The notes: generated by a model not told the origin, from the sequence alone. Shown: positions 13,068 to 25,189, counted from the stretch's first letter. The stretch: DNA of 64,000 nt from Citrobacter farmeri (GCF_019048065.1 NZ_CP077291.1:930001-994000), one strand, 5' to 3'. Numbers and translations: made by a program.

Positions 13068-13372
13068 GCCAGCAGCGTGGGTTTAGCCTGCCGGAAGTGA
13101 TACTGGCAATGGTCCTCATGGTGATGGTGGTGACGGTGCTTTCTGGATATCAGCGCGTGCTGATGAACAGTTTTTTCATCAGGGGGCAGTACCTTCAGCT
13201 CTGGCGGCAGGGTTGGCAGCAGACGCAACTGCGTTCATTTTCACCACCGGTTAACTGGCAGGTTAACCGGATGCAGACAACGCAGGCGGGATGTGTCAGC
13301 ATCAGCGTTACGCTATCTTCACCTCAGGGCAGGCAGGGAAAAATGACGCGTCTGCATTGCCCGAATCGTTAG
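13052..13372 (+). CDS. ppdC: Prepilin-peptidase-dependent protein C (GspI-type pseudopilin)
   Basis: A 106-residue pseudopilin (107 in E. coli) with cleavage site [11 protein letters not shown]; the Pro before Glu5 is shared with E. coli PpdC. The start at 13052 ([10 protein letters not shown]) places the leader correctly; upstream in-frame codons lie deep inside ygdB. It overlaps ygdB by 16 bases and ends 15 bases before recC, so pseudopilin and recombination genes may share transcripts. Confidence 0.9.
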   Translation: MPDPLSQQRGFSLPEVILAMVLMVMVVTVLSGYQRVLMNSFFIRGQYLQLWRQGWQQTQLRSFSPPVNWQVNRMQTTQAGCVSISVTLSSPQGRQGKMTRLHCPNR

Positions 13373-13387
13373 TCGTCAGGAGTCTCT

Positions 13388-16300
13388 ATGTTAAGGGTCT
13401 ACCACTCAAATCGTCTGGATGTGCTGGAAGCATTGATGGAGTTCATCGTCGAGCGTGAACGGCTGGACGATCCCTTTGAGCCGGAAATGATTTTGGTACA
13501 GAGTACGGGGATGGCGCAGTGGTTACAAATGACCCTTTCGCAGAAATTTGGCATTGCCGCTAATATAGCGTTTCCACTCCCGGCAAGCTTTATCTGGGAT
13601 ATGTTCGTCCGCGTTCTGCCGGAGATCCCAAAAGAAAGCGCCTTCAACAAACAGAGTATGAGCTGGAAGTTGATGACGCTGCTTCCGCAACTGCTGGAGC
13701 ATGACGACTTTGCGTTATTACGCCACTATCTGACGGACGATACTGATAAACGTAAGCTGTTTCAGTTGTCGTCACGCGCCGCGGATCTTTTCGATCAGTA
13801 TCTGGTGTACCGACCGGAATGGCTAACGCAGTGGGAAGCGGGGAGAACGGTCGAGGGGTTAGGTGAGGCGCAATGCTGGCAGGCGCCGCTGTGGAAAGCG
13901 TTGGTAGAGTACACCGATACGCTGGGGCAGCCGCGCTGGCATCGTGCCAATCTCTATCAACGGTTTATCCAGACTCTCGAAAACGCCGATAGCTGCCCAT
14001 CAGGACTTCCTTCTCGCGTGTTTATCTGCGGGATCTCCGCGTTGCCACCTGTATACTTACAGGCACTTCAGGCGCTCGGTAAACATATCGATATTCATCT
14101 GCTCTTCACCAATCCCTGCCGCTATTACTGGGGGGATATCAAAGATCCGACGTATCTGGCGAAGCTGCTGGCACGTCAGCGGCGACATAGTTTTGAAGAC
14201 CGCCATTTACCGCTGTTCCGTGACAATTCGAATGCCGAAAGTTTGTTTAACGGCGATGGCGAACAGGATGTCGGTAACCCGCTGTTGGCCTCCTGGGGAA
14301 AATTGGGTCGCGATTATATTTATCTGCTCTCTGAACTGGAAAACAGTCAGGAGCTCGATGCGTTTGTCGACGTTACTCCGGATAACCTGTTGCATAACAT
14401 CCAGGCCGATATCCTTGAGCTGGAAAACCGCGCAGTGGCGGGGGTGAGTCTGGAAGAGTATTCCCGCAGTGACAACAAGCGACGCCTTGATCCAAACGAC
14501 ACCAGCGTCACTTTTCACGTCTGTCATAGCCCGCAGCGTGAAGTTGAAGTCCTCCACGATCGTCTGCTGGCGATGCTGGAGGCGGACCCAACGCTTACCC
14601 CGCGTGACATCATCGTGATGGTGGCGGATATCGACAGCTATAGCCCGTTTATTCAGGCCGTCTTTGGCAGCGCTCCTGCGGAGCGGTATCTGCCTTATGC
14701 CATTTCCGATCGCCGGGCGCGTCAGTCACATCCGGTATTGCAGGCGTTCATCAGCCTGTTGTCTTTACCTGACAGCCGCTTTGTTTCTGAGGATGTGCTG
14801 GCGCTGCTGGATGTCCCGGTGCTGGCGGCGCGCTTTAATATCAATGAAGAAGGGTTGCGCTATTTGCGACTGTGGGTCAATGAGTCGGGCATTCGCTGGG
14901 GAATTGATGATGACAACGTGCGGGAACTGGAGCTGCCGGCAACGGGACAGCATACGTGGCAATTTGGCCTCACGCGCATGCTGCTGGGCTATGCGATGGA
15001 AAGTGCGCAGGGCGAGTGGCAGTCCGTTCTGCCTTACGATGAGTCCAGCGGACTGATCGCTGAGCTGGTGGGACATCTGGCGTCATTACTGATGCAGCTT
15101 AATCTCTGGCGTCGTGGTCTGGCGCAGGAGCGTCCGCTGGAAGAGTGGCTACCGGTGTGTCGTGAGATGCTCAACGACTTCTTCCTGCCTGACACTGAAA
15201 CCGAGGCGGCCATGACGCTGATCGAGCAACAGTGGCAGGCAATGATCGCGGAAGGAATAGGGGCTGAGTATGGTGAGGCGGTTCCACTGTCACTACTGCG
15301 TGATGAACTGGCGCAGCGGTTGGATCAGGAGCGGATCAGTCAGCGCTTTTTAGCTGGGCCAGTGAACATTTGTACTCTGATGCCGATGCGTTCCATTCCC
15401 TTTAAAGTCGTCTGCCTGCTGGGTATGAACGACGGTGTCTATCCGCGCCAGCTCGCACCGCTCGGCTTTGATCTCATGAGTCAGAAACCGATGCGCGGGG
15501 ATCGCAGTCGTCGAGATGACGACCGCTATCTGTTCCTTGAAGCCTTAATTTCTGCCCAGCAGTCGCTTTACATCAGCTACATCGGGCGCTCGATCCAGGA
15601 TAACAGTGAACGTTTCCCTTCCGTGCTGGTTCAGGAGCTGCTCGATTACATCGGACAAAGCCACTATTTGCCGGGTGACGAAGCATTGACCAGCGATGAG
15701 AGCGAGAAACGGGTCAAAGCGCATATTGCTCGACTGCATACCCGTATGCCATTCGATGTGCAAAATTTCCTGCCCGGCGAGCAGCAGAGCTATGCCAGCG
15801 AGTGGTTACCGGCGGCAAGCCGTAGCGGAGAGGCTCATCGCGATTTCGTGCAGCCGCTAGCCTTTGACATGCCTGAGATGCTGAGTCTGGAAACGCTGCA
15901 ACGCTTCTGGGCACATCCGGTGCGAGCATTTTTCCAGCAGCGTTTGCAGGTCAATTTCCGCTCCGAAGAGAGTGAGATCCCGGATACTGAACCGTTTACC
16001 CTGGAAGGGTTGACCCGTTATCAGCTCAACCAGCAGTTACTGAATGCGCTGGTTGAACAGGATGATGCCGAACGTCTGTTTCGTCGTTTCCGGGCGGCGG
16101 GGGATCTGCCGTATGGGGCTTATGGTGAGATCCTTTGGGACGTTCAGTATCAGGAAATGCAGTCGCTGGCGGACAGGATTGTGGCTTGCCGCCAGCCGAG
16201 CCAAAGTCTGGAGGTCGATCTGCACTGCAACGGCGTACAGTTGACCGGTTGGCTGCCGCAGGTGCAGGAAGATGGTCTGCTGCGCTGGCGGCCTTCGTTA

Positions 16301-16756
16301 ATCCGCATTTCACAAGGCGTGCAACTTTGGCTCGAACACCTTGTCTATTGTGCCTGCGGGGGAAAAGGTGAAAGCCGACTGTTTTTGCGAAAAGACGGAG
16401 AGTGGCGATTCCCACCGTTGGAAAAAGAGCAGGCATTGGGGTATCTGGCGCAACTGATTGATGGATATCGCGAAGGGATGTCCGCACCGCTGTTGGTGCT
16501 ACCGGAAAGCGGCGGCGCGTGGATAAAAACCTGTTATGACGCGGCAAATGATGCCATGTTAGATGACGATGATACGCGACAAAAAGCCCGCGTGAAATTT
16601 ATGCAGGCCTATGAAGGCAACATGGTTGTGCGTGGCGAAGGCGAGGATATCTGGTATCAGCGCCTGTGGCGGCAACTGGACTCCGATACTCTGGAGGCCA
16701 TTATTTTGCAGTCACAACGTTACCTGCTTCCGCTTTTCAGATTTAATCGGTCGTGA
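13388..16756 (+). CDS. recC: Exonuclease V subunit RecC
   Basis: RecC holds the RecBCD complex together, splits the DNA duplex with its pin and reads Chi on the 3' strand through an inactivated helicase fold. The product is 1122 residues, the same as in E. coli, and colinear throughout. It has no functional Walker A motif, as expected. It starts 15 bases after ppdC with AGGAG upstream. ptrA and recB follow, giving the classical recC-ptrA-recB-recD order. Confidence 0.98.
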   Translation: MLRVYHSNRLDVLEALMEFIVERERLDDPFEPEMILVQSTGMAQWLQMTLSQKFGIAANIAFPLPASFIWDMFVRVLPEIPKESAFNKQSMSWKLMTLLPQLLEHDDFALLRHYLTDDTDKRKLFQLSSRAADLFDQYLVYRPEWLTQWEAGRTVEGLGEAQCWQAPLWKALVEYTDTLGQPRWHRANLYQRFIQTLENADSCPSGLPSRVFICGISALPPVYLQALQALGKHIDIHLLFTNPCRYYWGDIKDPTYLAKLLARQRRHSFEDRHLPLFRDNSNAESLFNGDGEQDVGNPLLASWGKLGRDYIYLLSELENSQELDAFVDVTPDNLLHNIQADILELENRAVAGVSLEEYSRSDNKRRLDPNDTSVTFHVCHSPQREVEVLHDRLLAMLEADPTLTPRDIIVMVADIDSYSPFIQAVFGSAPAERYLPYAISDRRARQSHPVLQAFISLLSLPDSRFVSEDVLALLDVPVLAARFNINEEGLRYLRLWVNESGIRWGIDDDNVRELELPATGQHTWQFGLTRMLLGYAMESAQGEWQSVLPYDESSGLIAELVGHLASLLMQLNLWRRGLAQERPLEEWLPVCREMLNDFFLPDTETEAAMTLIEQQWQAMIAEGIGAEYGEAVPLSLLRDELAQRLDQERISQRFLAGPVNICTLMPMRSIPFKVVCLLGMNDGVYPRQLAPLGFDLMSQKPMRGDRSRRDDDRYLFLEALISAQQSLYISYIGRSIQDNSERFPSVLVQELLDYIGQSHYLPGDEALTSDESEKRVKAHIARLHTRMPFDVQNFLPGEQQSYASEWLPAASRSGEAHRDFVQPLAFDMPEMLSLETLQRFWAHPVRAFFQQRLQVNFRSEESEIPDTEPFTLEGLTRYQLNQQLLNALVEQDDAERLFRRFRAAGDLPYGAYGEILWDVQYQEMQSLADRIVACRQPSQSLEVDLHCNGVQLTGWLPQVQEDGLLRWRPSLIRISQGVQLWLEHLVYCACGGKGESRLFLRKDGEWRFPPLEKEQALGYLAQLIDGYREGMSAPLLVLPESGGAWIKTCYDAANDAMLDDDDTRQKARVKFMQAYEGNMVVRGEGEDIWYQRLWRQLDSDTLEAIILQSQRYLLPLFRFNRS

Positions 16757-16869
16757 TGATTGTATAAAAATTGCGCAATTTTGATGCTTCCTTTATGATG
16801 CGTTGCCCTGCTCAGAGAAGCATCCAACGAGTCTTTGCGCAGAAAGAAAGTTAATGATGAGGTTCTTGA

Positions 16870-19758
16870 ATGCCCCGCAGCACCTGGTTCAAAGCGTTAC
16901 TGTTGTTGGTCGCCTTTTGGGCGCCCTTAAGTCAGGCAGATACCGGTTGGCAACCCATTGCGGAAACCATCCGTAAAAGCGACAAAGATACCCGCCAGTA
17001 TCAGGCAGTACGTCTGGATAATGGCATGGTGGTATTACTGGTTTCTGACCCGCAGGCGGTGAAATCGCTTTCTGCGCTGGTGGTACCCGTGGGGTCGCTG
17101 GAAGATCCGGATGCGCATCAGGGACTGGCGCATTACCTTGAACATATGTGTCTGATGGGATCGAAAAAATACCCACAGGCCGACAGCCTGGCGGAATACC
17201 TGAAACTGCACGGCGGCAGCCACAATGCCAGTACCGCGCCGTACCGCACCGCGTTCTATCTGGAAGTGGAGAACGACGCACTTACCGGTGCCGTTGACCG
17301 CCTGGCCGATGCCATTGCCGAACCGCTGCTGGATAAAAAATATGCCGATCGTGAGCGCAACGCGGTAAACGCTGAGCTGACGATGGCGCGCACCCGTGAC
17401 GGGATGCGAATGGCGCAGGTGAGTGCGGAAACCATCAATCCGGCACACCCTGGCTCACGTTTTTCCGGTGGCAACCTGGAAACCTTAAGCGACAAACCGG
17501 GCAACCCAGTGCAAAAGGCGTTACGCGATTTTCACAGCAAGTATTACTCCGCCAACCTGATGAAAGCGGTTATCTATAGTAATAAGCCTTTGCCGGAACT
17601 GGCAAAGATTGCTGCCGAAACCTTCGGGCGGGTGCCAAATAAGAATATCGAAAAGCCGGAAATTACCGTGCCGGTTGTCACCGATGCGCAAAAGGGCGTC
17701 ATCATCCATTACGTTCCTGCGCTGCCGCGTAAAGTGTTGCGCGTTGAATTCCGAATCGACAACAACAGCGCGCAGTTTCGCAGTAAAACCGACGAACTGA
17801 TCACTTATCTGATTGGCAACCGTAGTCCGGGTACGCTTTCTGACTGGCTGCAAAAACAAGGGTTAGTGGAAGGTATTCGCGCGGACTCCGATCCGGTGGT
17901 CAACGGTAACAGCGGTGTGTTAGCCATTTCCGCCACGCTGACCGATAAAGGCCTGGCGAACCGCGAAGAGGTTGTCGCGGCTATTTTCAGCTACCTCAAT
18001 CTGTTACGTGAAAAGGGCGTGGATAAACGTTACTTTGACGAGCTGTCGCATGTGCTTGATCTCGATTTCCGTTATCCGTCGATCACCCGTGATATGGACT
18101 ACGTCGAATGGCTGGCGGATACCATGATCCGCGTGCCGGTGGCGCATACCCTGGATGCAGTGAACATTGCCGATCGGTACGATGCAAAAGCGATACAGGG
18201 CCGCCTGGAGATGATGACGCCGCAAAATGCGCGTATCTGGTACATCAGCCCGAAAGAACCGCATAACAAGACCGCTTATTTTGTTGATGCCCCTTATCAG
18301 GTCAATAAAATCAGCGAGCAAACCTTTACCGACTGGCAGAAAAAAGCACAGGGTATTGCGCTGTCTCTGCCGGAACTGAACCCCTATATCCCTGACGATT
18401 TCACACTGATTAAACCGGAAAAGAAATATGACCGTCCGGCGCTGATTGTGGATGAGCCAAATCTGCGCGTGGTGTACACCCCGAGCCAGCATTTTGCCAG
18501 TGAGCCAAAGGCGGATGTGAGCGTCATCCTGCGTAATCCGCAGGCGATGGACAGTGCCAAAAACCAGGTCATGTTTGCGCTGAACGACTATCTGGCGGGG
18601 ATTGCGCTCGACCAGTTAAGTAATCAGGCGGCAGTGGGCGGCATCGGTTTTTCAACCAACGCCAACAATGGCTTAATGCTCAATGCTGACGGCTACACCC
18701 AGCGTCTGCCGCAGCTTTTCCAGGCGTTACTTGAAGGCTATTTCAGCTACACCGCAACCGAAGAGCAGCTTGAGCAGGCGAAATCCTGGTATAGCCAGAT
18801 GATGGATTCCGCTGAGAAAGGAAAAGCCTACGAGCAGGCGATTATGCCGGTGCAGATGATCTCTCAGGTGCCTTATTTCTCGCGCGATGAGCGGCGCGCG
18901 CTGCTGCCGTCGATCACCCTGAAAGAGGTCATGGCATACCGTGACGCGTTAAAATCAGGCGCCCGTCCGGAATTCCTGGCCGTTGGCAACATGAGTGAAG
19001 CGCAGGTCACGACGATGGCGCGGGATATCCAGAAGCAGCTTGGCGCGAACGGTTCCGAATGGTGTCGCAACAAAGATGTGCTGGTGGATAAGAAGCAGTC
19101 GGTTATTTTTGAAAAAGCGGGCAGCAGTACCGACTCCGCACTCGCGGCGGTATTTGTCCCCACCGGCTATGATGAGTATGCCAGTGCGGCCTACAGCGCC
19201 ATGCTGGGCCAGATTGTTCAGCCGTGGTTCTACAATCAACTGCGTACGGAAGAGCAGTTAGGGTATGCGGTGTTCGCCTTCCCGATGAGCATCGGACGCC
19301 AGTGGGGGATGGGCTTTCTGCTGCAAAGCAGCGATAAACAGCCGTCATATCTCTGGGATCGCTACAAGGCGTTTTTCCCCACGGCGGAGGAGAAGCTGCG
19401 GTCGATGAAACCAGAAGAGTTCGCCCAGATTAAGCAGGCTATCGTCACGCAGATGTTGCAGGCACCGCAAACGCTGGGCGAGGAGGCATCGAAATTAAGC
19501 AAAGATTTCGATCGCGGTAATATGCGCTTCGATTCACGTGATAAAATTGTGGCTCAGATAAAACAGCTGACGCCGCAAAAACTTGCTGATTTCTTCCATC
19601 AGGCGGTGGTAGAGCCGCAAGGCATGGCGGTACTGTCGCAAATTTCCGGCGATCAAAACGGGAAGCCTCACTATGTGCACCCGGAAGGCTGGAAAGTATG
19701 GGATAACGTCAGCGCGTTGCAGCAAACTATGCCCCTGGTGAGAGAACAGAATGAATGA
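16870..19758 (+). CDS. ptrA: Protease III (pitrilysin)
   Basis: A periplasmic zinc peptidase of 962 residues, as in E. coli, that degrades short peptides. The signal peptide ends near SQA-DTG (residue 23-24). The inverted zinc motif HxxEH is at His88-His92 with catalytic Glu91, and the third zinc ligand is Glu169. It lies between recC and recB; recB starts inside its last 8 bases, so although unrelated in function it is coupled to recB translation. A 113-base gap after recC could hold its own promoter. Confidence 0.98.
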   Translation: MPRSTWFKALLLLVAFWAPLSQADTGWQPIAETIRKSDKDTRQYQAVRLDNGMVVLLVSDPQAVKSLSALVVPVGSLEDPDAHQGLAHYLEHMCLMGSKKYPQADSLAEYLKLHGGSHNASTAPYRTAFYLEVENDALTGAVDRLADAIAEPLLDKKYADRERNAVNAELTMARTRDGMRMAQVSAETINPAHPGSRFSGGNLETLSDKPGNPVQKALRDFHSKYYSANLMKAVIYSNKPLPELAKIAAETFGRVPNKNIEKPEITVPVVTDAQKGVIIHYVPALPRKVLRVEFRIDNNSAQFRSKTDELITYLIGNRSPGTLSDWLQKQGLVEGIRADSDPVVNGNSGVLAISATLTDKGLANREEVVAAIFSYLNLLREKGVDKRYFDELSHVLDLDFRYPSITRDMDYVEWLADTMIRVPVAHTLDAVNIADRYDAKAIQGRLEMMTPQNARIWYISPKEPHNKTAYFVDAPYQVNKISEQTFTDWQKKAQGIALSLPELNPYIPDDFTLIKPEKKYDRPALIVDEPNLRVVYTPSQHFASEPKADVSVILRNPQAMDSAKNQVMFALNDYLAGIALDQLSNQAAVGGIGFSTNANNGLMLNADGYTQRLPQLFQALLEGYFSYTATEEQLEQAKSWYSQMMDSAEKGKAYEQAIMPVQMISQVPYFSRDERRALLPSITLKEVMAYRDALKSGARPEFLAVGNMSEAQVTTMARDIQKQLGANGSEWCRNKDVLVDKKQSVIFEKAGSSTDSALAAVFVPTGYDEYASAAYSAMLGQIVQPWFYNQLRTEEQLGYAVFAFPMSIGRQWGMGFLLQSSDKQPSYLWDRYKAFFPTAEEKLRSMKPEEFAQIKQAIVTQMLQAPQTLGEEASKLSKDFDRGNMRFDSRDKIVAQIKQLTPQKLADFFHQAVVEPQGMAVLSQISGDQNGKPHYVHPEGWKVWDNVSALQQTMPLVREQNE

Positions 19759-22700
19759 TGTCGCCGAGTCCCTTGATCCCCTGCGCTTGCCCCTCACGGG
19801 CGAGCGCCTGATTGAAGCCTCTGCGGGCACCGGCAAAACCTTTACTATCGCGGCGCTCTATCTGCGTCTGCTCCTGGGGCTTGGCGGTTCCTCCGCCTTT
19901 CCCCGTCCCCTGACCGTTGAAGAACTGCTGGTGGTGACCTTTACCGAGGCAGCCACTGAAGAGTTGCGCGGTCGTATTCGTAATAATATTCATGAGTTGC
20001 GGATCGCCTGTCTGCGCGAATCGACCGAAAATCCCCTTTATGCCCGTCTGCTGGATGAGATCGACGATAAAAAACAGGCGGCTCAGTGGCTGCTGCTCGC
20101 CGAGAGGCAGATGGATGAGGCGGCGGTGTTCACCATCCACGGTTTTTGTCAGCGCATGCTGAGTCTCAATGCCTTCGAATCTGGCATGCTGTTTGAGCAA
20201 CAACTGATTGAAGATGAATCATTGTTGCGCTACCAGGCCTGTGCGGATTTCTGGCGTCGTCACTGTTACCCCTTGCCGCGTGAAATTGCTCAGGTGGTAT
20301 TTGAAACGTGGAAAGGACCGCAGGCGCTGCTGGCAGATATCAACCGCTACCTGCAAGGGGAAGCGCCGGTCATCAAGGCGCCGCCGCCGGATGACGAAAC
20401 GCTGGCGTCCCGTCATCAACAGATCGTGCAGCGAATCAACGCGCTTAAACAGCAGTGGTGTGAAGCGGTGGATGAGCTTGACGGATTGATGGAAGCCTCA
20501 GGCATTGACCGGCGTAAATTTAACCGTGGCAACCAGGGAAAGTGGATCGAGAAGATCAGCGCCTGGGCCCAGTCCGGGACGCAAAGTTACCAGTTGCCAG
20601 AGGCTCTCGAGAAATTCTCGCAGCGTTTTCTTGAGGAACGCACCAAAGAAGGCGGCGCGGTGCCGCAGCATCCGCTGTTTGTCGCAATTGATGAATTGCT
20701 GTCGGAACCTCTGACACTCAGAGATTTGGTGATCACTCGTGCGCTGGCGGAGATCCGTGAGACGGTGGCGAGAGAAAAACGTCGTCGGGGTGAGCTGGGA
20801 TTTGACGATATGCTCAGCCGACTGGATGACGCGCTGCGCAGTGAAAGCGGCGATGCGCTGGCGGCGGCGATTCGAACCCGTTTCCCGGTGGCGATGATCG
20901 ATGAGTTCCAGGACACCGATCCGCAGCAATACCGCATTTTCCGTCGCATCTGGCGTCATCAGCCAGATACCGCGCTGTTGTTGATAGGCGACCCGAAGCA
21001 GGCGATTTATGCGTTTCGCGGCGCGGATATTTTTACCTATATGAAGGCTCGGGGTGAGGTCAACGCGCACTATACCCTCGACACCAACTGGCGTTCCGCG
21101 CCGGGTATGGTGAACAGCGTCAACAGGCTGTTCAGCCAGATGGACGATGCCTTCATGTTCCGGGAGATCCCGTTCCAGCCGGTGAAATACGCCGATAAAA
21201 ATCAGTCGCTACGTTTTGAATTTCATGGCGAAACTCAACCCGCGATGACGATGTGGCTAATGGAAGGGGAAAGCTGCGGAATAGGGGATTATCAAAGTTA
21301 TATGGCGCAGGTGTGCGCCGTGCAGATACGCGACTGGCTGAAGGCCGGCTTAAGCGGTGAGGCAATACTTATCAGCGGTCAGGATGTGCGTCCGGTGAGT
21401 GCGGCGGATATCAGTGTGCTGGTGCGTAGCCGACAGGAAGCGGCGCTGGTGCGTGATGCTCTGACGCACCTGGCGATTCCTTCCGTCTATCTTTCCAACC
21501 GCGACAGCGTGTTTGAAACGCTGGAAGCGCAGGAGATGCTCTGGGTTTTACAGGCGGTGATGGCGCCAGAAAAGGAAAATACGCTACGTAGCGCGCTGGC
21601 GACCTCAATGATGGGGTTGAACGCACGCGACATTGACATGCTCAACAACAATGAAAATGCCTGGGATGAGGTGGTCGAAGAATTTGTCGGCTATCGTCAG
21701 ATCTGGCAGAAACGGGGCGTGATGCCGATGCTGCGCGCGCTGATGTCCGCGCGACAGATTGCGGAAAATCTGCTGGCGACGGCGGGGGGAGAGCGTCGCC
21801 TGACCGATATTTTGCACATCAGCGAACTGTTGCAGGAGGCCGCTTCGCAACTGGAAAGCGAGCATGCGCTGGTGCGCTGGCTTTCGCAGCATATTCTTGA
21901 GCCTGACAGCAACGCTTCCAGCCAGCAAATGCGTCTGGAAAGCGACAACCATCTGGTACAGATCGTCACTATCCACAAGTCAAAAGGGCTGGAGTATCCG
22001 CTGGTCTGGCTGCCGTTTATCACGAATTTCCGCGTACAGGAACAGGCGTTTTATCATGACCGTAACACATTTGAAGCGGTACTGGATCTGAGCGAAGCGG
22101 ACGAAAGCGTGGCACTGGCAGAAGCCGAACGACTGGCGGAGGATCTGCGTTTACTGTACGTGGCGCTGACCCGTTCAGTCTGGCACTGCAGTTTGGGCGT
22201 CGCTCCTCTGGTTCGTCGTCGGGGCGATAAAAAGGGCGATACCGATGTGCATCAGAGCGCGCTGGGGCGTCTGCTGCAAAAGGGCGAACCAATGGATGCC
22301 GCCGGGCTACGCGCGGCGATCGAGACCGTTTGCGATGAGAACATCGTCTGTCGTATCCCGGAAGCGGCCAGCATGGAGCCGTTGCCTGACGCCGTTGCGC
22401 TCGAAGCGTCGCTGAATGCCCGACAGGTACAAAGAATACCGGGCGACAGTTGGCGGGTGACCAGTTATTCCGGCCTGCAACAGCGTGGTCACGGTATTGC
22501 ACAGGATCTCATGCCGCGACTGGACATCGATGCGACAGGCGTCGGTGAGGTCGTTGAGGAGCCGGAACTGACGCCGCATCAGTTTCCACGCGGTGCGTCG
22601 CCGGGGACGTTTTTACACAGCCTGTTTGAAGATCTCGATTTTACCCAGCCAGTAGAGGCTGACTGGGTGCAGGAAAAACTGGCGCTTGGGGGTTACGATG

Positions 22701-23296
22701 TCTGCTGGGAACCGGTTATCACCGCATGGGTGACCTCCATTCTTCATGCTCCGCTCAATGAGAGCGGCATTAGCCTGAGCCAGCTTTCCGCGCGGGAAAA
22801 ACAGGTCGAGATGGAGTTTTATCTGCCAATTAGCCAGCCGCTTATTGCAGAGAGGCTGGATGCGCTGATCCGCCAGTTTGACCCACTCTCGGCGGGCTGT
22901 CCGCCGCTGGAGTTCACCCAGGTTCGCGGGATGCTGAAGGGCTTTATCGATCTGGTGTTTCGTCACAACGGGCGCTATTACCTGCTGGATTACAAATCGA
23001 ACTGGCTGGGTGAAAACAGCTCGGCTTACACCCCAGAGGCGATGGCGAGGGCAATGCAGGCGCATCGCTACGATTTACAGTATCAGCTCTATACCCTCGC
23101 GCTGCACCGGTATTTGCGCCATCGCATCGCGGATTACGACTACGAGCGCCATTTTGGTGGCGTGATTTATCTGTTCCTGCGTGGTGTGGACAGCGAGCAG
23201 CCGCAGCAGGGGATTTACACCACCCGCCCGTCGGAGGAGCTGATTGCCCGAATGGACGAGATGTTTGCCGGGGTGGCACTGGAGGACGCATCGTGA
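19751..23296 (+). CDS. recB: Exonuclease V subunit RecB
   Basis: RecB is the 3'-5' helicase and the only nuclease of RecBCD, and it loads RecA after Chi. The product has 1181 residues (1180 in E. coli). The Walker A motif [11 protein letters not shown] has Lys29. The UvrD-like [10 protein letters not shown] motif II and the C-terminal nuclease site with Asp1080 and Lys1082 in LLDYKSNW are intact. It overlaps ptrA by 8 bases and recD by 4 bases. Confidence 0.98.
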   Translation: MNDVAESLDPLRLPLTGERLIEASAGTGKTFTIAALYLRLLLGLGGSSAFPRPLTVEELLVVTFTEAATEELRGRIRNNIHELRIACLRESTENPLYARLLDEIDDKKQAAQWLLLAERQMDEAAVFTIHGFCQRMLSLNAFESGMLFEQQLIEDESLLRYQACADFWRRHCYPLPREIAQVVFETWKGPQALLADINRYLQGEAPVIKAPPPDDETLASRHQQIVQRINALKQQWCEAVDELDGLMEASGIDRRKFNRGNQGKWIEKISAWAQSGTQSYQLPEALEKFSQRFLEERTKEGGAVPQHPLFVAIDELLSEPLTLRDLVITRALAEIRETVAREKRRRGELGFDDMLSRLDDALRSESGDALAAAIRTRFPVAMIDEFQDTDPQQYRIFRRIWRHQPDTALLLIGDPKQAIYAFRGADIFTYMKARGEVNAHYTLDTNWRSAPGMVNSVNRLFSQMDDAFMFREIPFQPVKYADKNQSLRFEFHGETQPAMTMWLMEGESCGIGDYQSYMAQVCAVQIRDWLKAGLSGEAILISGQDVRPVSAADISVLVRSRQEAALVRDALTHLAIPSVYLSNRDSVFETLEAQEMLWVLQAVMAPEKENTLRSALATSMMGLNARDIDMLNNNENAWDEVVEEFVGYRQIWQKRGVMPMLRALMSARQIAENLLATAGGERRLTDILHISELLQEAASQLESEHALVRWLSQHILEPDSNASSQQMRLESDNHLVQIVTIHKSKGLEYPLVWLPFITNFRVQEQAFYHDRNTFEAVLDLSEADESVALAEAERLAEDLRLLYVALTRSVWHCSLGVAPLVRRRGDKKGDTDVHQSALGRLLQKGEPMDAAGLRAAIETVCDENIVCRIPEAASMEPLPDAVALEASLNARQVQRIPGDSWRVTSYSGLQQRGHGIAQDLMPRLDIDATGVGEVVEEPELTPHQFPRGASPGTFLHSLFEDLDFTQPVEADWVQEKLALGGYDVCWEPVITAWVTSILHAPLNESGISLSQLSAREKQVEMEFYLPISQPLIAERLDALIRQFDPLSAGCPPLEFTQVRGMLKGFIDLVFRHNGRYYLLDYKSNWLGENSSAYTPEAMARAMQAHRYDLQYQLYTLALHRYLRHRIADYDYERHFGGVIYLFLRGVDSEQPQQGIYTTRPSEELIARMDEMFAGVALEDAS

Positions 23297-25119
23297 CACT
23301 ACAAAAGCGATTGCTTGAGGCCGTCGAACAGAAGCAACTGCGGCCTCTGGATGTGCAATTCGCGCTGGCGGTGACCGGCGAACATGAACCTGCCGTCACG
23401 CTGGCTGCGGCATTACTCAGCCGGGATGCCGGAGAAGGGCACGTTTGTTTACCGCTCGCCCGACTGGCGATAGAGGCTGACCTTCCCCCTCTGCTGGCAG
23501 CCTGCCTGAGTGAGGCAGGCGAACCGGCGGACTGGATGGAATGCCTGCTCGCCTCGGATGCCGTCAGTCGTGGAGAGCGGCCATCACCGATGATCCTCCA
23601 TGGCGATCGGCTGTACCTGAACCGGATGTGGCGCAACGAACGCACGGTCGCTTGTTTCTTTAGCGAGGTGAATCAACCCATCGCGGTGGATGAAGCCTTG
23701 CTGACGCAAACGCTGGAAGCGTTGTTCCCGACGACAGACGAAACCAACTGGCAAAAAGTTGCCGCTGCGGTGGCGCTGACCCGCCGTATTTCGGTGATTT
23801 CCGGCGGACCAGGAACGGGGAAAACAACGACCGTTGCGAGACTGCTGGCGGCACTGATCCAGCTGGCGGAAGGCGAGCGTTGCCGTATTCGCCTGGCGGC
23901 ACCCACGGGCAAAGCCGCCGCGCGTCTGACAGAGTCCCTGGGCAAAGCGCTGCGCCAGTTGCCGCTGACGGATGAACAAAAGAAACGCATCCCGGATGAT
24001 GCCAGCACCCTGCACCGACTATTGGGCGCTCAGCCTGGCAGCCAGCGCTTACGCCATCACGCAGGCAACCCGCTGCATCTGGATGTGCTGGTGGTGGATG
24101 AAGCGTCGATGATCGACCTGCCGATGATGTCGCGACTGATTGAGGCGTTACCGCCGCACGGGCGCGTCATTTTTCTCGGCGATCGCGATCAGCTCGCCTC
24201 GGTTGAGGCGGGGGCGGTGTTGGGCGATATCTGTGCCTGGGTGAACGCAGGCTATACTCCGGAACGGGCGCAGCAGTTGGCTCGCCTGACGGGGATGCCC
24301 GTTCCGGCAGGTAGGGACAACGAGGCCGCCACGCTGCGGGACAGTCTCTGTCTGCTGCAAAAAAGCTATCGCTTTGGCAGCGATTCCGGCATCGGACAAC
24401 TGGCTGCGGCGATCAACCGTGGCGATAAGGCCGCGATAAACGGCGTTTTCCGGCAGGGCTTCAGTGATATTGATAAACGGACGCTGGAGAGCAGTGACGA
24501 TTACGCCGCCATGCTTGAAGACGCGCTGACAGGTTACGGGCACTACCTGACGTTGCTCCAGGCGCGCGCGGAACCTGCGTTAATCATTCAGGCGTTCAAT
24601 GAATTCCAGCTGCTGTGCGCGCTGCGTGAAGGGCCGTTTGGCGTGAGCGGGCTGAATGAACGCATCGAACTGGCTATGCAGCAAAAGCGTAAAATTCATC
24701 GTCTGCCCCATTCCCGCTGGTATGAAGGGCGACCCGTAATGATTGCTCGTAACGACAGCGCGCTGGGATTGTTTAACGGCGATATCGGCGTGGCGCTCGA
24801 TCGTGGGCACGGATTACGCGTCTGGTTTGCGATGCCGGATGGCAGCATTAAGTCCGTGCAGCCCAGTCGCCTGCCGGAGCATGAAACGACCTGGGCGATG
24901 ACGGTGCACAAATCGCAGGGCTCGGAGTTCGATCATGCCGCGCTGGTGTTACCCACGCAGCGTACGCCGGTAGTGACAAGGGAACTGGTGTATACCGCCG
25001 TGACTCGCGCGCGTCGACGCCTGTCGTTGTATGCTGATGAACGTATTCTTGGCAGCGCGGTTGCCACCCGAACTGAGCGTCGCAGTGGGCTGTCGATGCT
25101 GTTTACAGAAGGGCTGTGA
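23293..25119 (+). CDS. recD: Exonuclease V subunit RecD
   Basis: RecD is the fast 5'-3' helicase of RecBCD and controls nuclease behaviour before Chi. The product is 608 residues, as in E. coli. It starts at GTG, overlapping the recB stop (GTGA), which keeps subunit levels matched. Walker A is [11 protein letters not shown] with Lys177; motif II is VVDEASMID; the C-terminal motif VHKSQGSEF and YTAVTRAR are present. It converges on argA with a REP-like palindrome between. Confidence 0.98.
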   Translation: MTLQKRLLEAVEQKQLRPLDVQFALAVTGEHEPAVTLAAALLSRDAGEGHVCLPLARLAIEADLPPLLAACLSEAGEPADWMECLLASDAVSRGERPSPMILHGDRLYLNRMWRNERTVACFFSEVNQPIAVDEALLTQTLEALFPTTDETNWQKVAAAVALTRRISVISGGPGTGKTTTVARLLAALIQLAEGERCRIRLAAPTGKAAARLTESLGKALRQLPLTDEQKKRIPDDASTLHRLLGAQPGSQRLRHHAGNPLHLDVLVVDEASMIDLPMMSRLIEALPPHGRVIFLGDRDQLASVEAGAVLGDICAWVNAGYTPERAQQLARLTGMPVPAGRDNEAATLRDSLCLLQKSYRFGSDSGIGQLAAAINRGDKAAINGVFRQGFSDIDKRTLESSDDYAAMLEDALTGYGHYLTLLQARAEPALIIQAFNEFQLLCALREGPFGVSGLNERIELAMQQKRKIHRLPHSRWYEGRPVMIARNDSALGLFNGDIGVALDRGHGLRVWFAMPDGSIKSVQPSRLPEHETTWAMTVHKSQGSEFDHAALVLPTQRTPVVTRELVYTAVTRARRRLSLYADERILGSAVATRTERRSGLSMLFTEGL

Positions 25120-25148
25120 AGGTGTGCCGGGTGGGCGCATTGCGGAAA

Positions 25149-25181
25149 GCCTGATGAGGCGCGTGAGCATCGTCATCAGGC
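25149..25181. repeat. REP-like palindrome between recD and argA
   Basis: GCCTGATGA (25149-25157) pairs with TCATCAGGC (25173-25181), with GC-rich flanks (GGCGC) typical of enterobacterial REP units. It sits in the 70-base gap between the converging recD and argA genes, where REP units often protect or end transcripts. Confidence 0.7.
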
Positions 25182-25189
25182 AATACGCT

